Source: an uncultured Lachnospiraceae bacterium
GTDB taxonomy: Bacteria > Bacillota > Clostridia > Lachnospirales > Lachnospiraceae
Assembly: GCA_902803625.1 (NCBI GenBank)
Contig: CADCQV010000225.1
Location: forward strand, 1 to 25,237
Direction of reading: 5' to 3'
DNA: 25,237 nt
Shown here: piece after piece, positions 23,534-25,237 of the stretch
Position numbering within the stretch: position 1 is the stretch's first letter
Layout of the letters: the number at the start of each line of letters is the position of its first letter
Notes under the pieces: generated by a model
What the model was told of the DNA's origin: nothing
The model's input: only the letters and a program-made list of their open reading frames with translations
Database searches by the model: none
Program-made: the position numbers and the translations under genes

Positions 23534-24412
23534 ATGCACAAGTATTTAAGAGCCATTGGCTTCAGCGGGATAAAAAACAGAAAGAGTCTTGAAAAAATTC
23601 TCAATGATGTGATAAAGAATCCGACTGAAAGACAGTATGTTTCCGCTTCCGACGATACGTTGGCCGTGGAATTCCGGAAGGAGTATGCGGATCTTCTCGG
23701 GATCACCGTCTGTGGTACCTATTCTGAGGATGCGGAATTTGAGTATGAGTATTATTATCCGTATATTATCGGACAGAATGTAAGCTCTGCCGAGGAAATA
23801 AGCATTGAACGGCATATAGAAAAGGATTCCTATGCAGGGCTCTGCGATGATCTGAAGGTTGGGGTAAGTCTTATTTTTCATCTCCAGAACAGGTTGGATT
23901 ATCTTCGTCACAGAAACAATGGATTGAAGCCTGAAAAGAATACTTCCGTAAACTTTGCCGCTATGAGTACTGAGGGTTCAGTGGTTCTTCCTCTTATGAA
24001 GGATCCTGTGAGGGTCATTGCAGGGAAGGACAGGGAGGAAAACCGGCATCAGCTTCTGGCTGCAGCCAGAGATGGTGACGAGGATGCGATAGACGATCTT
24101 ACCATGGAGGATATCGACACCTATACGGCGATCTCAAAAAAGATAAGGACGGACGATATTCTTTCTCTTGTGGATACTTACTTTATGCCCTGGGGAATTG
24201 AATGTGATCTGTATTCGGTTCTTGGGGAGATCACAGAAGGTCGACTGATGCATAATAGTTTGACCAAAGAAGCTATTTATGTTATAACTGTGAAATGCAA
24301 TGACTTGACGCTTGACGTCTGCATTAATGAAAAGGATCTGACAGGGGAGCCGGCTCCGGGTCGAAGGTTCAAAGGTATTATATGGCTCCAGGGTCATGTG
24401 AACTTCACCTAG
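23534..24412 (+). CDS. DUF3881 family protein
   Basis: A 292-residue soluble protein beginning MHKYLRAIGFSGIKNRKSLEKIL, which I recognise as DUF3881, a family I know mainly from Lachnospiraceae. It has an acidic/tyrosine-rich stretch EDAEFEYEYYYPYI (about 75-88) and no membrane span or signal. No enzymatic motif is visible. It starts 5 bp after the DUF4446 stop, with only a weak AACAAAG upstream, so it probably ends the parA-parB transcript. I see no terminator before the tRNA-Arg sequence 39 bp downstream. Confidence 0.8.
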   Translation: MHKYLRAIGFSGIKNRKSLEKILNDVIKNPTERQYVSASDDTLAVEFRKEYADLLGITVCGTYSEDAEFEYEYYYPYIIGQNVSSAEEISIERHIEKDSYAGLCDDLKVGVSLIFHLQNRLDYLRHRNNGLKPEKNTSVNFAAMSTEGSVVLPLMKDPVRVIAGKDREENRHQLLAAARDGDEDAIDDLTMEDIDTYTAISKKIRTDDILSLVDTYFMPWGIECDLYSVLGEITEGRLMHNSLTKEAIYVITVKCNDLTLDVCINEKDLTGEPAPGRRFKGIIWLQGHVNFT

Positions 24413-24451
24413 CGGATATCATCTTTTTGTGTCAAGGCATTATTGTAATAT

Positions 24452-24629
24452 GTCTACGTAGCTCAGTAGGATAGAGCGACCGCCTCCTAAGCGGTAGGTC
24501 GGAGGTTCGGTCTCCGCTCCGCTCCGGTCGGCGCTAAGCCGACGTCCCCCGGACGTCGAGCGGTCTCCGCTTCGCTTCGGTCGGCGCTGAGCCGACGTCC
24601 CCTGGACGTCGAGCGCCCTCTCGTGGACG
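24452..24629 (+). pseudogene. tRNA-Arg (CCU) gene split in the T loop by a 107-bp insertion
   Basis: Bases 24452-24509 are identical to the intact copy at 24732 from GTCTACG through GGAGGTTCG, including anticodon loop CTCCTAA. At the fourth T-loop base the sequence changes to a GC-rich repeat (24510-24616), and then the exact tRNA 3' end CCTCTCGTGGACG resumes (24617-24629); the three bases AAT of the loop are lost. The mature tRNA cannot form normally, so I call it a pseudogene. A group I intron is unlikely: the insert is too short and sits in the T loop. Confidence 0.8.
24510..24616. repeat. two tandem 53-bp hairpin-rich repeat units inside tRNA-Arg
   Basis: Units at 24510-24562 and 24563-24615 differ at only five or so positions, two of them within hairpin loops. 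Each has GTCGGC-loop-GCCGAC overlapping GACGTCC-CCC-GGACGTC (CCT in the second unit); the junction of units gives AGCGG-TCT-CCGCT. A third copy occurs at 24883-24935. GC content is clearly above that of the surrounding genes. No known insertion sequence features or coding capacity. Confidence 0.85.
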
Positions 24630-24650
24630 CATGATAACATGAAGGCTCTG

Positions 24651-24694
24651 CCCTCTGGGAGAAGCTGTCAGATAGCAGGTCTGACTAATGAGGG
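24651..24694. repeat. 44-bp palindromic repeat, copy A
   Basis: Starts CCCTCTGGGAGAAGCTGTCA and ends GACTAATGAGGG: outer CCCTC/GAGGG and inner GTCAGA/TCTGAC. It resembles palindromic repeats dispersed in many Clostridia genomes (recalled, not searched). A second copy lies at 24971-25014. Confidence 0.75.
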
Positions 24695-24731
24695 AAATAA
24701 ATTAAGGATACAAGTTAATATTTAGATATAT

Positions 24732-24805
24732 GTCTACGTAGCTCAGTAGGATAGAGCGACCGCCTCCTAAGCGGTAGGTCGGAGGTTCGAATCCTCTCGT
24801 GGACG
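24732..24805 (+). tRNA. tRNA-Arg (anticodon CCU), intact copy
   Basis: Acceptor GTCTACG pairs with CGTGGAC (one G-T), D arm GCTC...GAGC, anticodon stem ACCGC/GCGGT with loop CTCCTAA (anticodon CCT at 24766-24768), T arm GGAGG-TTCGAAT-CCTCT, discriminator G at 24805. No CCA is encoded (GGAAG follows). It decodes AGG. A strong terminator follows directly. Confidence 0.95.
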
Positions 24806-24810
24806 GGAAG

Positions 24811-24854
24811 AAAAGAAGAGTACCCGGAAAAAAACCGGGTACTCTTCTTTTGTT
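24811..24854 (+). terminator. strong intrinsic terminator after tRNA-Arg
   Basis: A perfect 17-bp stem, 24811-24827 with 24835-24851 (core GAGTACCCGG / CCGGGTACTC), around a loop of seven A, ending TTTTGTT. The A-rich left arm means it may also work on the opposite strand. Confidence 0.9.
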
Positions 24855-24855
24855 C

Positions 24856-24882
24856 TCGTCCTGTCGGACTCGAACAGGTTCG
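24856..24882 (-). other. possible remnant of a tRNA 3' end, reversed
   Basis: The minus strand contains TTCGAGTCCGACAGGACGAG, which looks like a tRNA T loop, the 3' half of a T stem and an acceptor strand. The matching 5' half is absent, replaced by AGGTTCG at the junction with the hairpin repeat. Low confidence; the motif is short. Confidence 0.3.
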
Positions 24883-25014
24883 ATCTCCGCTTCGCTTCGG
24901 TCGGCGCTAAGCCGACGTCCCCCGGACGTCGAGCGCCCTCTCGTGGACGCTTGATAACAGAAAGGCTTCGCCCTCTGGGAGAAGCTGTCAGACCGAAGGT
25001 CTGACTGATGAGGG
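24883..25014. repeat. second copy of the composite repeat (53-bp unit, tRNA-Arg 3' end, 44-bp palindrome)
   Basis: One 53-bp unit (24883-24935), one C, CCTCTCGTGGACG identical to the tRNA-Arg 3' end (24937-24949), a conserved TGATAACA linker, and the 44-bp palindrome (24971-25014) whose inner stem GTCAGACC-GAA-GGTCTGAC is perfect. Copy A (24563-24694) aligns with it base for base without gaps, at roughly 90% identity by eye. AGGTTCG, the tRNA T-arm start, precedes both copies. Confidence 0.8.
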
Positions 25015-25189
25015 CAAATAAACAGGCGTAATTATGATAATACAGAAAAATTCTGGGTAAAAAAGAGATTGCCATTTCTCTGGCTTCAACGTATAAATAT
25101 ATGTGAGGATGTTTTTGGAGCGGATCTGATAACGTGACGCTCATAACAACAAGAACCCGGAACCATATAATACAAAGGACTTGACACGT
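25015..25189. other. A/T-rich stretch without a recognised gene
   Basis: No coding frame or RNA gene is recognised. It contains ATAACA (25143-25148), 17 bp, TATAAT (25166-25171), a reasonable promoter facing right, and an AAAGGA (25174-25179) that could serve the final open frame. Confidence 0.4.
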
Positions 25190-25209
25190 ATGAATTCTAA
25201 GACTATCTT
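25181..25209 (+). promoter_or_regulatory. candidate promoter abutting the tetranucleotide tract
   Basis: TTGACA (25181-25186), a 17-bp spacer and TATCTT (25204-25209, four of six matches to TATAAT) end exactly where the CAGA tract begins. It competes with the reading of this same stretch as a start codon region, so only one of the two may be real. Confidence 0.35.
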
Positions 25210-25237
25210 CAGACAGACAGACAGACAGACAGACAGA
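25190..25237 (+). CDS. 5' end of an open frame containing a tetranucleotide tract (runs off the window)
   Basis: ATG at 25190, with AAAGGA ten bases upstream, opens a frame MNSKTIFRQTDRQTDR that continues to the last base. From 25210 the DNA is seven CAGA units, encoding a period-four R-Q-T-D peptide and free of stops in all three frames. Too little is visible to name a product. Slippage of one unit would shift the frame, as at phase-variable loci. It could also be a chance ATG before a simple repeat. Confidence 0.35.
   Translation, partial: MNSKTIFRQTDRQTDR
25210..25237. repeat. (CAGA)7 tetranucleotide microsatellite at the window end
   Basis: Seven perfect CAGA units occupy the last 28 bases and the tract may continue past the window. 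Tracts like this are uncommon in Clostridia housekeeping regions and may mark a slippage-prone locus or an assembly end. Confidence 0.9.

Noticed and set aside
24510..24616. Group I intron or other self-splicing intron in tRNA-Arg
   Set aside because: Only 107 bp, made of two tandem units, and in the T loop; known bacterial tRNA group I introns are larger and sit in the anticodon loop.
24440..24640. 66-residue minus-strand frame rich in Arg/Ser/Gly
   Set aside because: It is the translation of the hairpin repeat and tRNA sequence, and no ribosome site is present.
24767..25144. 125-residue minus-strand frame ending REDSNLRPTA
   Set aside because: That peptide is the well-known false translation of the strand opposite a tRNA 3' end; the frame crosses the intact tRNA-Arg, its terminator and a repeat copy.

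Overview
The window is a chromosomal replication-origin region from a Clostridia bacterium, most likely a Lachnospiraceae; I cannot fix the genus. The evidence is the gene order serS - gyrA - gyrB - recF - yaaA - dnaN - dnaA - oriC - rpmH - rnpA - yidD - yidC - jag - mnmE - mnmG - rsmG - parA - parB, the DUF4446 and DUF3881 genes that follow parB, Gram-positive style AGGAGG ribosome binding sites, and canonical parS sites. The assignment rests on recognised protein families and gene order, not on a database search.

Layout. At the left edge a tRNA-Ser(GCU) is cut by the window start and lies behind serS (minus strand). A two-gene class I fumarase operon (1664-3137) is the only plus-strand, origin-facing operon on the left arm. 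The left replichore operon, all on the minus strand, runs dnaA (11894) - dnaN - yaaA - recF - gyrB - gyrA (3149). The origin spacer (11895-12344) holds a cluster of about eight DnaA boxes between the divergent dnaA and rpmH promoters. A second origin module, with DnaA-trio repeats beside an AT-rich stretch and a perfect inverted repeat, sits between dnaA and dnaN, so the origin looks bipartite as in Bacillus subtilis.

The right arm (plus strand) carries rpmH, rnpA, yidD, yidC, jag, mnmE, mnmG and rsmG: ribosome and tRNA maturation plus membrane protein insertion. Three terminator-like hairpins lie inside this run. Directly after rsmG come four parS sites with a regular 49-50 bp pitch. A DUF3781 gene and a lipoprotein-type nucleoside hydrolase follow, inserted between rsmG and the parA/parB segregation genes. 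DUF4446 and DUF3881 genes complete the run.

The right end (24450-25237) is accessory-like: one tRNA-Arg(CCU) gene broken in its T loop by a tandem, hairpin-rich 53-bp repeat, an intact tRNA-Arg(CCU) copy with a strong terminator, a second copy of the repeat composite, and finally an open frame that runs into a (CAGA)7 tetranucleotide tract at the last base. Both window ends fall in repeat-type sequence, so this could be a whole contig bounded by repeats.

Most of the genes are ordinary housekeeping genes. The parts that deserve attention are the non-coding ones: the split origin, the composite DnaA-box/parS-half-site element between the fumarase genes, the phased parS array, the disrupted tRNA with its hairpin repeat, and the tetranucleotide tract.
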